Below, in pieces: positions 30,277-41,113 of a stretch of DNA of 43,395 nt. The notes beneath the pieces are model-generated. The model did no database searches and had not been told where the DNA came from. It saw only the letters and a list, made by a program, of their open reading frames with translations. The position numbers and the translations under genes are program-made. This stretch comes from Triparma columacea. Lineage: Eukaryota > Sar > Bolidophyceae > Parmales > Triparmaceae. Within the stretch, counting starts at the first letter, position 1; each line of letters begins with the position of its first letter. The stretch lies in contig BRYA01000389.1 in the NCBI GenBank assembly GCA_030267965.1, positions 1,062-44,456 of the forward strand, read 5' to 3'.

Positions 30277-31630
30277 ATGCTCCCTAGATCTCATACAATA
30301 TTCACCACATTAGTATTTACCTGCCTGGCTCTTAACACAACGTCATTTCGTACTCTTAAAAGTACAAAACAACACCGGCCTGTCAAACATCGGTCCTTGA
30401 AGCAATATGTTAGCCAATCTGTAACGCCTCAAGCCTTCCTCATCCAACCCCGACCCAAACTACTGCCGACGTCACCAACGATACTTTATAACGGAGGACT
30501 ATCTTGGAATGATATCGCTGACTGTGGGTACTTAATCACTTGCCCCAACGGAGACCCTGGCTCAGAGCGCCTCAATAGAGCAAAGGCGATCATGGGGAAG
30601 CTAGGATTGATGGACATCGTCGAGGTGAAGGAGTTTCAGACCGACGACGAGGATAGAATACGAGGCTGCTACAACTCGCACATTGAAATATACAAGGAGA
30701 TCGCTGCAAAGTACGCTGGCGCAGAAGACTACAGCGTTTTGGTCCTTGAGGACAACGTCTCTGAGTCCCCCCAGCTCTCCCAGTCTACTGTTTCCAACCT
30801 CGCTTCCTTTCAGTCCCAGCGGTCCGGGGACTGGGACATGCTCCACCTCGCGTACATAATGTACGTCCCTGGGCTCCAGGTTACCAGGACGGAGATGGAC
30901 GGCGTCGTCCGCCTGTCCACGGGAGAGCAGGCCGCACTCGGAACCACAGCATACGTTATATCGAAGAGGGGCGTCGATGCCTTGCTCGAGTACCACGAGA
31001 AGGTGAGCCGGCGGTGATGTCGAGATGTCGAGAAGAGAAGGGCAGCTCATCCACAAGTGAAAGGTGCAACTTATCCTAGGTTCAAGGCACCGAAGGGCAG
31101 CTCATCCACAAGTGAAAGGTGCAACTTATCCTAGGTTGAAGGCACCTCATCTACTCACGCAAACTTGCTTCCACGGCTCGCTTCGCTCGCCACGCATGTA
31201 GTTCGGGTACACCATCGCCATACCTGACCTCATGGCCAGACTGTTCCCCTCTAGCAGGTACGCGGCCCACCCGATGATGTTCCACAGGGCATCCAAGGTC
31301 AAGAGCCTCGTAAACCCCCAGCTCGATAGCCTCAGGGAGCTCCTGTTCGAGCCCTTCTTCTACACTAGCTGGGAGAGGGCCATGGTCAACACGGGTTTAG
31401 GGACGAACAGCATATTCATATCTGTTGTCCTCGCGCTCGCCTTGGTGTCGGTGCAGTCAGGCATCACGACAGTGGATGCCATCACGCAGCTGCTTACGAC
31501 GGGGTCGTATGAGGGGAACGTGGTGATCGTCGGGTTGAGCTGCGTCTTCTCGTTGGTGAGTTTGCTGGTGCTGGGGTACGGAGTGGCGCTGGCCCCGCCG
31601 CCACCAAAGAAGGAGGAGGAAGTGGGGTGA
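30277..31630 (+). CDS. GT25-like glycosyltransferase with C-terminal membrane segments
   Basis: Exons 30277-31002 and 31202-31630 give 384 aa. A leader (TIFTTLVFTCLALNTTSF) starts the protein. The catalytic-type region shows SERLNRAKAIMGKLGL, then the GT25 hallmark GCYNSHIEIYKEIAAKYAGA followed by LVLEDNVS, where the acidic pair would bind the nucleotide sugar metal. DWDMLHLAYIMYVPG and GTTAYVISKRGVDALL follow as in LPS/collagen galactosyltransferases. Exon 2 ends with two hydrophobic segments (SIFISVVLALALVSVQSG and VVIVGLSCVFSLVSLLVLG), unusual for the family and suggesting membrane anchorage at the C-terminus. The donor and acceptor sugars are unknown. Intron 31003-31201 carries a 55-bp direct repeat. 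Confidence 0.75.
31037..31146 (+). repeat. 55-bp tandem direct repeat in an intron
   Basis: Two adjacent copies (31037-31091 and 31092-31146) differ at about one base (TTCAAGG versus TTGAAGG). The repeat is wholly inside the GT25-like gene intron and precedes a CTCGCTTCGCTCG motif at its 3' end. Confidence 0.92.
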
Positions 31631-31714
31631 TAATCTTGATGTTGGGGCAGGAGGACTTTAATATTGCGCATTTATTTTTCCATTTTCCCCCTCAACGGGT
31701 TGGCAATTAGTATA

Positions 31715-34700
31715 TTACACCCGGGAAATAGACCCCCTTCTTGTGCCCCCCCTTTTAAGAAGCCTTTTGTTCGTCGACACATTCACTAGCTTCTGAAGCT
31801 CCTTTCTTTCGACGGCCTTCCCTTGTTCCCCCACCATCTCCTCCACCTCGTCCATCTCTTCCTTCATACTCGCAATCATGTTCTTTACCACGTTGATCTC
31901 CTCCTTGATGTTAAAGTCCTTGAACCCGTCGATTGCATCCCTCTGAAGTAGCACGTCAGAGGTGAACCCTATCAGCTGGGTCTCATCGTGCAGGTGCTGA
32001 TATACAGCCTGGTCCCTTTCGCGCCGTTTCTCTTCACTTCTCAACATATCTAATGCGTGGTCCAGTTGATGGTACTCAACGATTAGCTCTAGCCGGTCCA
32101 TCCTCTTTTGGGCGGTCTCATCGTCTTTTATTAACTGGAACGAGTTGCCAAGGAGCGCAATCATGGCGTTAAGGCTCACGACGACAATAACCAAGACAAA
32201 CACGATGAACCACAACCAAGCGACAGAGTAGTATATACCTCCCCCACCCTCCTTGTCGTATAGTTTCACAAAAATCTCCTCCTCGTACGCTCCCATGAAT
32301 ATGAGCTGGAAGGTCGCGATAAAGGAGCTTCGGAAAGTACCAAACGGCGCAGGGTCGCAGTCCGCCTCAATGTCACCGAAACCTATAATTTCCTTCTCCT
32401 CCACGGGAACGAGCCCGCAGTCAAGTAGCGTGTCCTTTATAATCAGCTTGAACATGAACGCTGCTGTTATTATGACCATCGTTATGATCGTGAGGAACCA
32501 CCTCATGTCAAAAGTGCTGACACTGATCACTTTCACTAGCCAGCTGAGTTCCTCGGCGCCCTTGGAGTACGTCAATAGGAGACGGAGGAGGTTGAGGAAT
32601 ATCACAAGTGTTGATATAGCGCAGGTTAAAGCGTAATTTCGTTTGTCCTAAGATTGGAAGAAGAAAAGCGGGGGAGGGAAGGGTTTGAGGATTCGTACCT
32701 AAAATTTTGGTGGCGAAATTGAAACGGGTCGACCCCACTATACTCTCTCACTACTACACTTACCACCTCCGAGTCATCCTCTGACGGCGCATAAATGTAT
32801 TTTGAATCTTTGATCCAAGCTACAGGGAAGACGAAACCCAGGAAGATGGCAGTTATGTCAATGGCATTAGTTTCTTCGACAAGGTATGTCCAAAATATCA
32901 CGAGTATCTTGATGACATGCGGATACTTTTTAGTGTCTCCGTCGTGCCGGAGCGACATCTGGATCATCTCCTTCACAAGAAACCAAGAGTTTATCACAAT
33001 TACCGGCCACACAATAAAAGCGGAAACCTTTTGAGTCTGCAGCTCGACCTCCGTGATAATCCCACCCGTAAGCATGAACATGTTCAGGATGAAGTAAATA
33101 AGGAAGAGGAAGAACTCGAACTGCCACCAAGCTTGATACCTCGATTCCCAAATGAAGTCAATTATGTTGTCTAGGATTTCGCTCTGTTGGCTCGCCTTGG
33201 GAGCGTCTTTCATGGCCTCGAGGAAGTCGAGGGAACCTATGGGGCTATGAACGGAGCCGGAGTCTGACAGCTGGTTCAATGTGTATATGAGGGTCTCCCC
33301 CCTCGTTCCCCGAGGGAGTCCTGCGAAAAGGAGGCACTCAAGAAGGGCTTCGTTGGAGCTCTTTGGGTCACCAAATAGCAAGCCTTCGGGGCCGATCGAG
33401 CCAGGGGCAAATCTGGGCAGAATCTGGGTCTTAAATGTAATGCTGACTTCGTTGATATTACCAAGACGACGGAAGAGCCTCTGTGAAAGGTCATCGGCAA
33501 GGTCGATGAAGAGCTTACTGTAGATTCTGGTGGAGCCCTTCTTCTTACTCTTCTTCTGCATGCACATTTCTGTGAAGCCGCTTCGAGATAGTAACATTAT
33601 GGCAGCGGGGACATTGCTGTACATGCGCATGAACTCTCTAGTCAGATCCGCTCGCATACTCAAGAGGGACCACCAGATTCTGTGAACGGGATGCAACTTG
33701 AACGGGTACGCTGACTTCAACTTCTCGCTTTCATGTTTCCCTCCCTCTATCCACTGCAACCTTTCCTCATGGTTCGCCATGTATTGGTGAATGAAAGATA
33801 TGGCCGTTTTCACGATAAGTGTGTCGGGAATTTCGTTTCCATTTAGCTACAACAAGAAGAAAAATAGCGGGCAAAAGAAGGTATTAGCTCGGCTCTCACT
33901 TGACCCTCTCAAATTGTCGACTCGCTCCTCCAATTGAAAGCATTCTCACCTTGTTTCTTGCATGGATTGGGAGGAGGCGCGTAAAAATGAGAACCTTGGA
34001 CATCAGTAGGTTCTTAAGTTCCGTAAGCTCCTCATCAGCCTCCTTATCACTTATATTTTCAACTCCCTTGAGCTCATCCTTGATACAAGAGTAGACAGAG
34101 AAGAAGATCTTATCCCAAGTGATCATGGATGGGGGTTGCGTCGTTTTATCATCATTAGTCTCCTTCTTTTTTCCATCTGCGTTGTCAATCTCGTGACCTA
34201 AACTGTAAAGCATAAGATCCATGTCGTTCTTCGACATAACTTTCGACTGCAACGAGTGAAACGAGTCCCGGATTGTTGTTGTTGTCAGAATACGACTGCA
34301 AAGCTTGATGCGACTTGCTCCAGTGTGGCTCTAAAAATCTCACCTCATCGTTGACCTTGTGTAGGTAACTCAAGAGCTTGTGAGCGTCTTCCTCAGATAC
34401 TCCAAGCTCCCGTCCTCTTTTTTTAATGATATCCACAGCCCTCTCGAATACATTATGCATCTCCACACGTATCAAGGCGTCAAGTATGACACTCCCGAAG
34501 CCATACTCTTTCAGAGTCGTGACTATTCTGGCATCGTTCCTGCTCGCAGCATAAGCGAGAATCTCGTCCTGCGTCGTGCTGTACATTTTCACCCAGAACT
34601 TGGCATAGGCTTTACTATTTCCCCCTTTCATGGTCTTCTGGCGAATCTGGCTACCATCGTTTGAGAAGTCACTTATTACTTTCGTTAAGACACCTTCGCT

Positions 34701-37004
34701 GAAGGACGTGATCCTCTGTGTTAAGACACCTTCGCTGAAGGACGTGATCCTCTTTTTATCCCCTTTAGCCAAAATAGTGTCCACAATGCATCGATACCCG
34801 TTCAGCATAGTGGACATTGAACCCTTATTGGAGTGGTATTTTTTCGTCATAGCGTCGCACCAAGTCAGCCGATCCTTGGCATAGTAATGGCTCGCCGTGA
34901 TCATGTCGACATGCCTCGTCTGAAGCAACTCTTCGGCCATGGTAGGAATACTCCACTTGCTGGCCAAGAGGACTTGCATATGTTTGTCCAAGTCTGTTCC
35001 TTCAACCGCCACTATGCACGTCTCGAAAAGGTTGACCTCCGAAAGGACATCGTAGACATTGAACAAGTGATCCTTGACGGCGAACTTTGAAATTTCACAG
35101 GCATATTCAAGAAGTCTTGAAAATTCTATTTGCTCCAACTCGTCTAACTTCTCGGTGGAGCACCCGTAAATAGCATCGCAAAACATCTCCTCAATGTCAT
35201 CAGCGATTCCGTTTTGGTTCAGATCGGCATCGTCCGTAACGTGCCCCCCCCTAGCCATATAGGCGAGGAGGGCGTCGACTATTCGGCCGCTCTCCTTCAA
35301 GACAACGACAGGCTTGTGATCAGTAAGGGAAGAGTAAATGTGCTGGAGAGCACCCTTCCCTCCCCCGCAAACGATTGTAATGCTAGACAAGCGAAGCAAG
35401 AGCGACGAGCGAAGCGAGTCACGGAGAGGACTGCGTTAGTGGTCGTCGCGGTGCAGCTCTGATTTCACACCCATTCTTACCTCGGGATATAAACGGCACG
35501 GTGCTCGCCAAGGGTCCTTATGGCATCTTCGATCATCATCCGGGTTGCAACCTGTGAGCCGTGCTCAGGTTCAATGAGATTGCCATGGTCGTCCAAGCTA
35601 TTTTGCAACGGGTTTTCCGGAGTCCACTCACTGCTTGTCATTACGCGGGGGGGTACTTCATCAACAAGAATGTAATGCGAGTGATTCCAGTCAAGCTTTG
35701 CCTTCATCTTGTCCTCAGCTTCACACGATATGGTGGGGTATGTGGCTTCTCCTCCGTTCATGGCCACGTTCCCCTTTATCTTTCCAGCGCTAGCGACCCC
35801 GATGAAAGGGGCCTTCAAATTTAGAGAAGCTCGGATGTCTCCCAGCACGTTCGAAATTCCCTTGTCCGTTCCATCGTCAATCACCCATGCTTGTGTCTCT
35901 CTAGTGAGATGAGCCAGATCATGCGAAAAAGCGTCGTAGAAGCGTGGAACCATCTCCATCTTGTGAGATGACGTACCTACAATAGAAATGAGCAACCCAG
36001 GAGGACGTTCCTTCCAAATCGTGAGAAAGTGATAATAAATCCCGCTTGTTAAGGCCTGCCTGTCTTGCACATCATTCTTAGAGGCAATGTTTGGTACTGC
36101 GACGAGCCAAACGGACATAAGAATTAAGCAACGTTTTCATCTAGTTCTTGCCTGTTCTCACCTCTCATGTAGCGCTTCTCACTGACATCAAGAAGGTTGC
36201 TGAAGTCTGTGTCATTTGTGTTGATGATGTTGGGGGCCAGCGCGGCGAAGGCATCCTGGCTGGCGCCAAAACCGCCGACATTCTCCAAACTTTTGTGCTC
36301 CTTCTCCTTCTCCTTCTCCTCTTGCTCCTTCTCCTCTTGCTCCTTCTCTTTTTTTCCCTTTCTGTGTGATAATCGAATTGATTTTTCATACATTGTCTTC
36401 TTAAACTAAGTTGCGTTAAGTCAACTTGGTAGTTAGCATAGAAAAGCGCGGCGCTCAACTCTCACTTCTTTTCTTGTCAATTCACACTCACCTTGTTCTT
36501 GGCTCTTGCAATCGCAAAAAGAGAAGTTACAGACGCTTCCTCCACTTCCATCTTGTTTTTCCTCTTAGCGTAGTCTTGGAACTTTATAGAGCCAAATCTG
36601 AAGCTGGGCTCTGAAAAAAGCAGGGGGAGGACATTGTGTTCGTGAAGGGGGTCTGAATCAATCTGAGAGTGAAGGTCTCCGAGAAGAGAAGAATTCTTAC
36701 CCAACTCGTCAGACTTTTGTTTCTGAAGATTCTGCCTCATTCGCATTTTTGCATCGCTGTGGAGGGAGGTGAGGAGACGAGGGAAAAGTGTCAGAACTCC
36801 CATCGGATCATAATACTAGATGATTATATGTTAAATGTCAGAACTCCCAACAGCGGTGGAGGAGAATGTGTTAGTTGTGTGTCAAACTCACTTCACTTTC
36901 GATACAAGTGTAGAGGCCACCACCATCGATCCGAGTCTGGTGGATTGGACGACAGGTGGACCTTGAGGTTGCGTTTCATCTTGAATGTAGACCTTTTTCG
37001 ACAT
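31715..37004 (-). CDS. TRPM-like cation channel, 9 exons
   Basis: Exons 37004-36892, 36756-36701, 36610-36492, 36405-36162, 36096-35481, 35382-34344, 34246-33950, 33846-32764 and 32647-31715 give 1499 aa, all phases consistent. The N-terminal SLOG-type TRPM homology region shows PPGLLISIVGTSSHK, WVIDDGTDKGIS and SITIVCGGGKGALQHIYSSL. Then come an EF-hand-like loop DLNQNGIADDIE (about 436-447), helical repeats, and a six-TM channel core. Segments include FEFFLFLIYFILNMFMLTGG, VSAFIVWPVIVINSWFLV and FDMRWFLTIITMVIITAAF; the pore region is FQLIFMGAYEEEIF (about 1302-1315); S6 is FIVFVLVIVVVSLNAMIALL. The C-terminus is a coiled coil (INVVKNMIASMKEEMDEVEE) without a Nudix or kinase domain. The acceptor of exon 4 is the least certain. 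Likely a Ca2+-permeable channel of plasma or organelle membrane. Confidence 0.85.
34684..34753 (-). repeat. 36-bp in-frame tandem duplication in the TRPM-like gene
   Basis: Two copies of a 36-bp unit lie side by side in exon 6, starting at 34684 and 34720 and nearly identical. They encode RITSFSEGVLTQ and RITSFSEGVLTK (about residues 593-617). Near identity at the nucleotide level indicates recent slippage or duplication. Confidence 0.9.
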
Positions 37005-38250
37005 TGGCACGATCTGTTGTGCTATAAATTGTTTGATGTTTGTTTGGCCCCTTCTTTCGTACGTTGAATTTAGACAATAGGCCAAATGACGAACACGTGG
37101 AAGGAGGATGTGTCCACCACAGGGTTCGACAAGCTAAGATAACTCTTTTCCCAAACGTGTTAACACTCGTTTGTTGTCGATCTGCTGTCTTGGGCTTAGT
37201 CGAGAATTATGCCCTTTTTCTGCCCATTTGTGACCTGCTGACCAATATGTAAGTTCCCGACCGTATTGGGAAGATTGATTGGTATCGGGACGACCGTGAC
37301 GGGCGTGCAGACCGAGAAAGCTAAATAACGGTCTCAGACGTTGCCGAGGAGTTGAATAATTGGGGGAAAACTGTTCATGTGTGACCAAGTAAAGGAGGAA
37401 AAATGACCTTTAAATTCATAATTTTGCTTTCATTTCGGACTACTTCGCAGAACTAAAGGATTGACCGGCGGGATAATAGGATCATTATGCAGGAACTTGC
37501 TTTAGTTCTGCGAAGTATCACTTGCTAACCCCCATTTCACCCTCCAGGAGAGCCCCGATGCCTACCAAATTAAGGTTTACAATGTAATTGAGTCCTTGCA
37601 GGCTCTAGGTCGATCCCAACCTTTATATTTATTACTATTATGGTACTCATAGTACGAAAAATATAAATAAATGTCGTTCACTCCATTAAAATAAAAATAT
37701 CAGAACAAACCATGTTTGCTTCTATATCAAATTTAGATACTTTTACGACCTCGGAAATCAATTGCGAAAGTACCCCGCGAAAGCGCCGCTATATTCTTAC
37801 CGATAGTTGCGCCCTCTTGGGCCTCAAAATCCCTTCCTCTTTCAGCCAAGGATTATGGGCCACCGACCCGGCAAGTTGAAGGTCCGATTAAAAGACATGT
37901 AGGGTCGAAGCGCCAGGTTTTTACATTGTAATGCTCTCATTATTACTCAAGTAAACGACATACCATATATTCGAACGTTCTTATTCACGTTGTAAGGTGT
38001 GAGGTCTCTCTCACTTTTTGCCTGAGAAAACAGGGGCATAATTCTCGAGTAAGCCTTGTTCGGACTCTGCGAAATTAATTCCAGAAGAAGAAGATTTCTC
38101 CAAAAGCGGCTTCTCCCATACCGCTCGCCTCCTTGTCCATCTCTTGCTGAATTGCGAGAACGCACCAAACACAACTCCCTATTCCCCAAATTCATCTCCC
38201 TCTTCCCCCTAAACTCCCTTAAACCCTCCTCCTTTCCCTTCCCCCCGAGG
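37005..38250 (+). other. Long intergenic region with an inverted repeat
   Basis: About 1.25 kb separate the TRPM-like start (-) from the FkbM methyltransferase start (+). No ORF here looks coding. Contents I can see: the perfect inverted repeat at 37441-37517, an AT-rich patch with a short TTTATATTT/AAATATAAA palindrome near 37620-37670, and a more GC-rich block at about 37765-37930 of unknown nature. Both promoters must lie here. Confidence 0.5.
37441..37517. repeat. Perfect 18-bp inverted repeat, 41-nt loop
   Basis: Left arm TACTTCGCAGAACTAAAG (37441-37458) is the exact reverse complement of 37500-37517. The loop is 37459-37499. Nothing coding overlaps it. Confidence 0.95.
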
Positions 38251-39538
38251 ATGAAACAAATAACAGCCTTGGTCGGCTTAAATTTGGCATGCTGGGTATG
38301 CCTGTCTGTTTTTATAATAAGAATTATCCACTCTCCCGCACAATCATCTCTTAAAAGTGGGGTTTCATCATCTTCAAACAAAGATAAATCGACACCATGC
38401 CTCGACATCCTACCTCAACAGCAAGTTGAACAAACCCATCAACCCGAACTCGGAACCGTAATCTTTTCCCCCTCGCATCCATCGTCAACCTCACCACAGC
38501 TACCCTACATAGTAAAAGACCTGAAGCGACAGCAGGAGTTCCTTGGCCTGCTGCACAGGGAGAAAATGTCGGACTCCCCAAAGCCCCCCAAGGGAGGAAG
38601 AGGAGGAGGAGGAGGAGGAGGAGGAGGAGACTCATCTCAAACGACCCTCGAGGATTTGACTATGGAGGATTCTAAGAAGAACTTCCTCCACGATGGGTCT
38701 TTCCACCTTGTGATCTACCCCCCCACCCCATCCCGCTGCGAGAGCTTCACAATCAAGGCTAGGCACTTCCCCCCCGTGGACTGCAGCACTTTCAAGGGCG
38801 ACACCTGCCACATATACAGTGAGGTGAGAGAGTGGGATAAGGGGGATGCAAAAGTTAAACAGCGTGACGATTACGAGGCACTAACACTTCTTCGTTGAAT
38901 CGCAGTACTTTGCCCCACCCTCCCACCCCAAGCTCCTCAAGGAGAGGAACGGGAGGAAGCCCGCCTTCGTGGAGATTGGGGGCCTGGACGGTAAGCCCGA
39001 GAACAGCATGACTGAGATAATGGAGCGGAACGGGTGGGATGGGCTGGTGATAGAGGCGACGCCCGGGAACTACGTCCAGATTGCGAGCAACCGGCCGTGC
39101 GCTTCTGTCGTGGAGGCGGCCGCGGGACCGAGCTGGGGCGCGGTGGATTTCTTCGGGTGGGGAGGATGCTGCAGCGGAGCAAAGAGCGCAATGAGCGATA
39201 GTTTCGTCAAGGTTTTCCACAGCAAGAAAGGGTCCAAGGAGAGGAAGTACTATAGAGTCAGGTCGGCGCCTATAGTTGATCTTTTCTTGGCTTGGGGGAA
39301 GGACTTCGTTGACTTTTGGGTACTTGATGTCGAGGGCGGAGAGAGGCAGGTTCTGGAGGGGATGGACTTCGATAAGGTTGAGGTTGGCATGATTATGATA
39401 GAGGTGAGCCAGCAGGGTGGAGATATTAAGGAGGTCGAGGACCTGTTGGCAGCCGCAGGTTTCTTCAAGGCGGAGGATTTCAAGAGCTGGAATGACCTGA
39501 ACAGTTTGTACTTGAATTCAGCTGTCTGGGAAGTGTAA
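38251..39538 (+). CDS. FkbM-family methyltransferase, type II membrane-anchored
   Basis: Exons 38251-38823 and 38906-39538 give 401 aa; the ATG at 38251 is the first in frame. A short basic-free N-terminus then ITALVGLNLACWVCLSVFII forms a signal anchor, so the enzyme probably faces the Golgi or ER lumen. A Gln/Ser/Pro-rich stem follows, with nine consecutive Gly residues (about 38603-38630). The SAM-dependent core in exon 2 shows AFVEIGGLDGKPENSM (motif I), DGLVIEATPGNYVQI (acidic strand 2), FWVLDVEGGERQVLEGMDF (the FkbM LDVEG motif) and VGMIMIEVS. Family members methylate sugars or other small acceptors; the acceptor here is unknown. Cys pairs before the core suggest disulfides. Confidence 0.85.
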
Positions 39539-39633
39539 AGTGAGACGAGCGAGGCTGGATGTCATAACACGCAAACGATTTGTTGATGTTTTCATAAAAA
39601 CAACCAACCTTCTTTCCCTCCTGCCCCCTTCCG

Positions 39634-40895
39634 CTACCTCCATCCCTGTCCCGCCAATTCCCTCACATCCCTCAAGCAGTCCAGCGTAATCTCCAGGCTC
39701 ATCCCATCGACAGTGGACACCATCTCTCCGCTCACTCCATCTCTGCACCCCGCCTCCACGCACCCAGCAAGGATCCTCGTTTCATCAATTTCGCTTGGCA
39801 GGCATTTCTCCACTACTTTCTTCGGGTCGCTCTCCCACCCCTCCCCCCCCCCCTTCTCTTTACCATCATGCATGGCCATCCCAGCAGCCGCAGCTAAAGC
39901 GAACCCCCCCCAGTTACTGACGCTTGCAACGATAAGGTGATCGCAGGACACCACACTAACGCATTTATCAGGCATGAGTATGTTCTTCGACTTGATCGTA
40001 GCCTCATACTGTTTTCCGAACCCAAGCTCGTTCCCTCCATCCCCGATTGCCGTGACAATGAGCTCGGGCTTGGAGGATTTAGCGAGGTCGATGAGCTTGT
40101 CGAGGGGAGCGAGGAGGTGGTCCATGGATATGCCACGCATGGTGTAGCAGGACCCGTCAGCCGCGCGACCGGGACGCTCAATTGCGACGATGTGGTCACA
40201 CGAGGTTTCGGCGATCTCAATAAGTCTCTTTGCCTGAAGACGAGCGGTGGGTCAATATTATCGTTTAGTTTCCCTCATTCAATTCTCCTAGTTCTCACCT
40301 CCCCCTCTCCCCACTCGCTCTCCGGCGGGAAGCTTTCAAGCTTTAGATTCCCCCCCCCCGCCCAGATCCCCACATTGGCAGCTCCCGATATGAAGACGTC
40401 CTCGTTGCACTCATCTGTGAGGATAACCACCTTGAGACCCAAAGCAACGCAGGAACGAGCGATCGCGAAGGCACCGGGGGGACCATCCGTCTCAGACGGT
40501 GGGTTTCTCTCGACACAACAAGGGACTGGGAGGGAGCGCGATGGGGGGGGCGCGATGGGGGGGGCGCGACGTTGGGGGAGAAGGATGGGAGGAGTGAGTA
40601 GAGACCAGGACATCAATTAGGACATCAATCTCCAAAACTTACAGCCACTGAGAATAACTACAGTCTGGCCTTTCTTCATATTCGCGATGTGCTTCCCTGC
40701 TTTCAATAGCTCCCCATTAATTACAACATCCCCGATACCCCTTCCCCCTTCATCTCGACTTATTCTCTTCTCAATTGAGGATACGGCTGCTGATAATGAC
40801 AAGAAGGAGTTCTTTGAGAAATGACGGGCGTGGGCAAAGCTGGAGATCAGGAATAATGCCGAGGCTTGGAGCTGGAGGAACTTCATTTTCTCCAT
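39634..40895 (-). CDS. DGLUCY: D-glutamate cyclase-like protein (DUF4392 domain)
   Basis: Exons 40895-40643, 40525-40299 and 40233-39634 give 359 aa. In animals the enzyme converts D-glutamate to 5-oxo-D-proline. The splice at exon 1/2 rebuilds VVILSGFPCCVERNPPSETD followed by GPPGAFAIAR, the DUF4392 signature. Exon 3 carries IERPGRAADGSCYTMRG, AIGDGGNELGFGK, SVSNWGGFALAAAAGMAMH and RDGVSGEMVSTVDGMSLEI, all in family order. The N-terminus FLQLQASALFLISSFAHARH is a hydrophobic leader (ATGs at 40895 and 40886), so the protein enters an organelle or the secretory path. The bacterial-type N-terminal DUF1445 domain is absent. Intron 1 contains a short repeated CATCGCGCCCCCCC element. Confidence 0.85.
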
Positions 40896-41113
40896 TTTCA
40901 CAAGTCTGGTTCTGGGCTGGTTCTGGCAGAAACTCAACAGGTTCCAAACTTTTCTTACTATCGTCTATCCTTCTTGGTCACGCCCCAATTTTTCACCTCC
41001 CTCACATTATCCGCCCTGAGTTTACCCATTGGCTACGTGTTTAGCCCCCAACACTCTTTCCCTATCCCCAACATCCACCCCCCCCCTCGAAAAACAAACT
41101 GCTTGGTTGAGCA

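Noticed and set aside
1650..35430. CRISPR-like reading of the short repeats
   Set aside because: Units are dispersed or directly adjacent without spacers, and the genome is eukaryotic.
37540..37640. GGTCGATCCC resembling a tRNA T-arm
   Set aside because: No cloverleaf could be drawn from the flanks.
37849..37873. Minus-strand GCCGGGTCGGTGGCCC resembling the 5' Alu domain of SRP RNA
   Set aside because: The neighbouring sequence lacks the helix 8 AGCAGG/GGAA signature and the expected length, so the match is probably chance.
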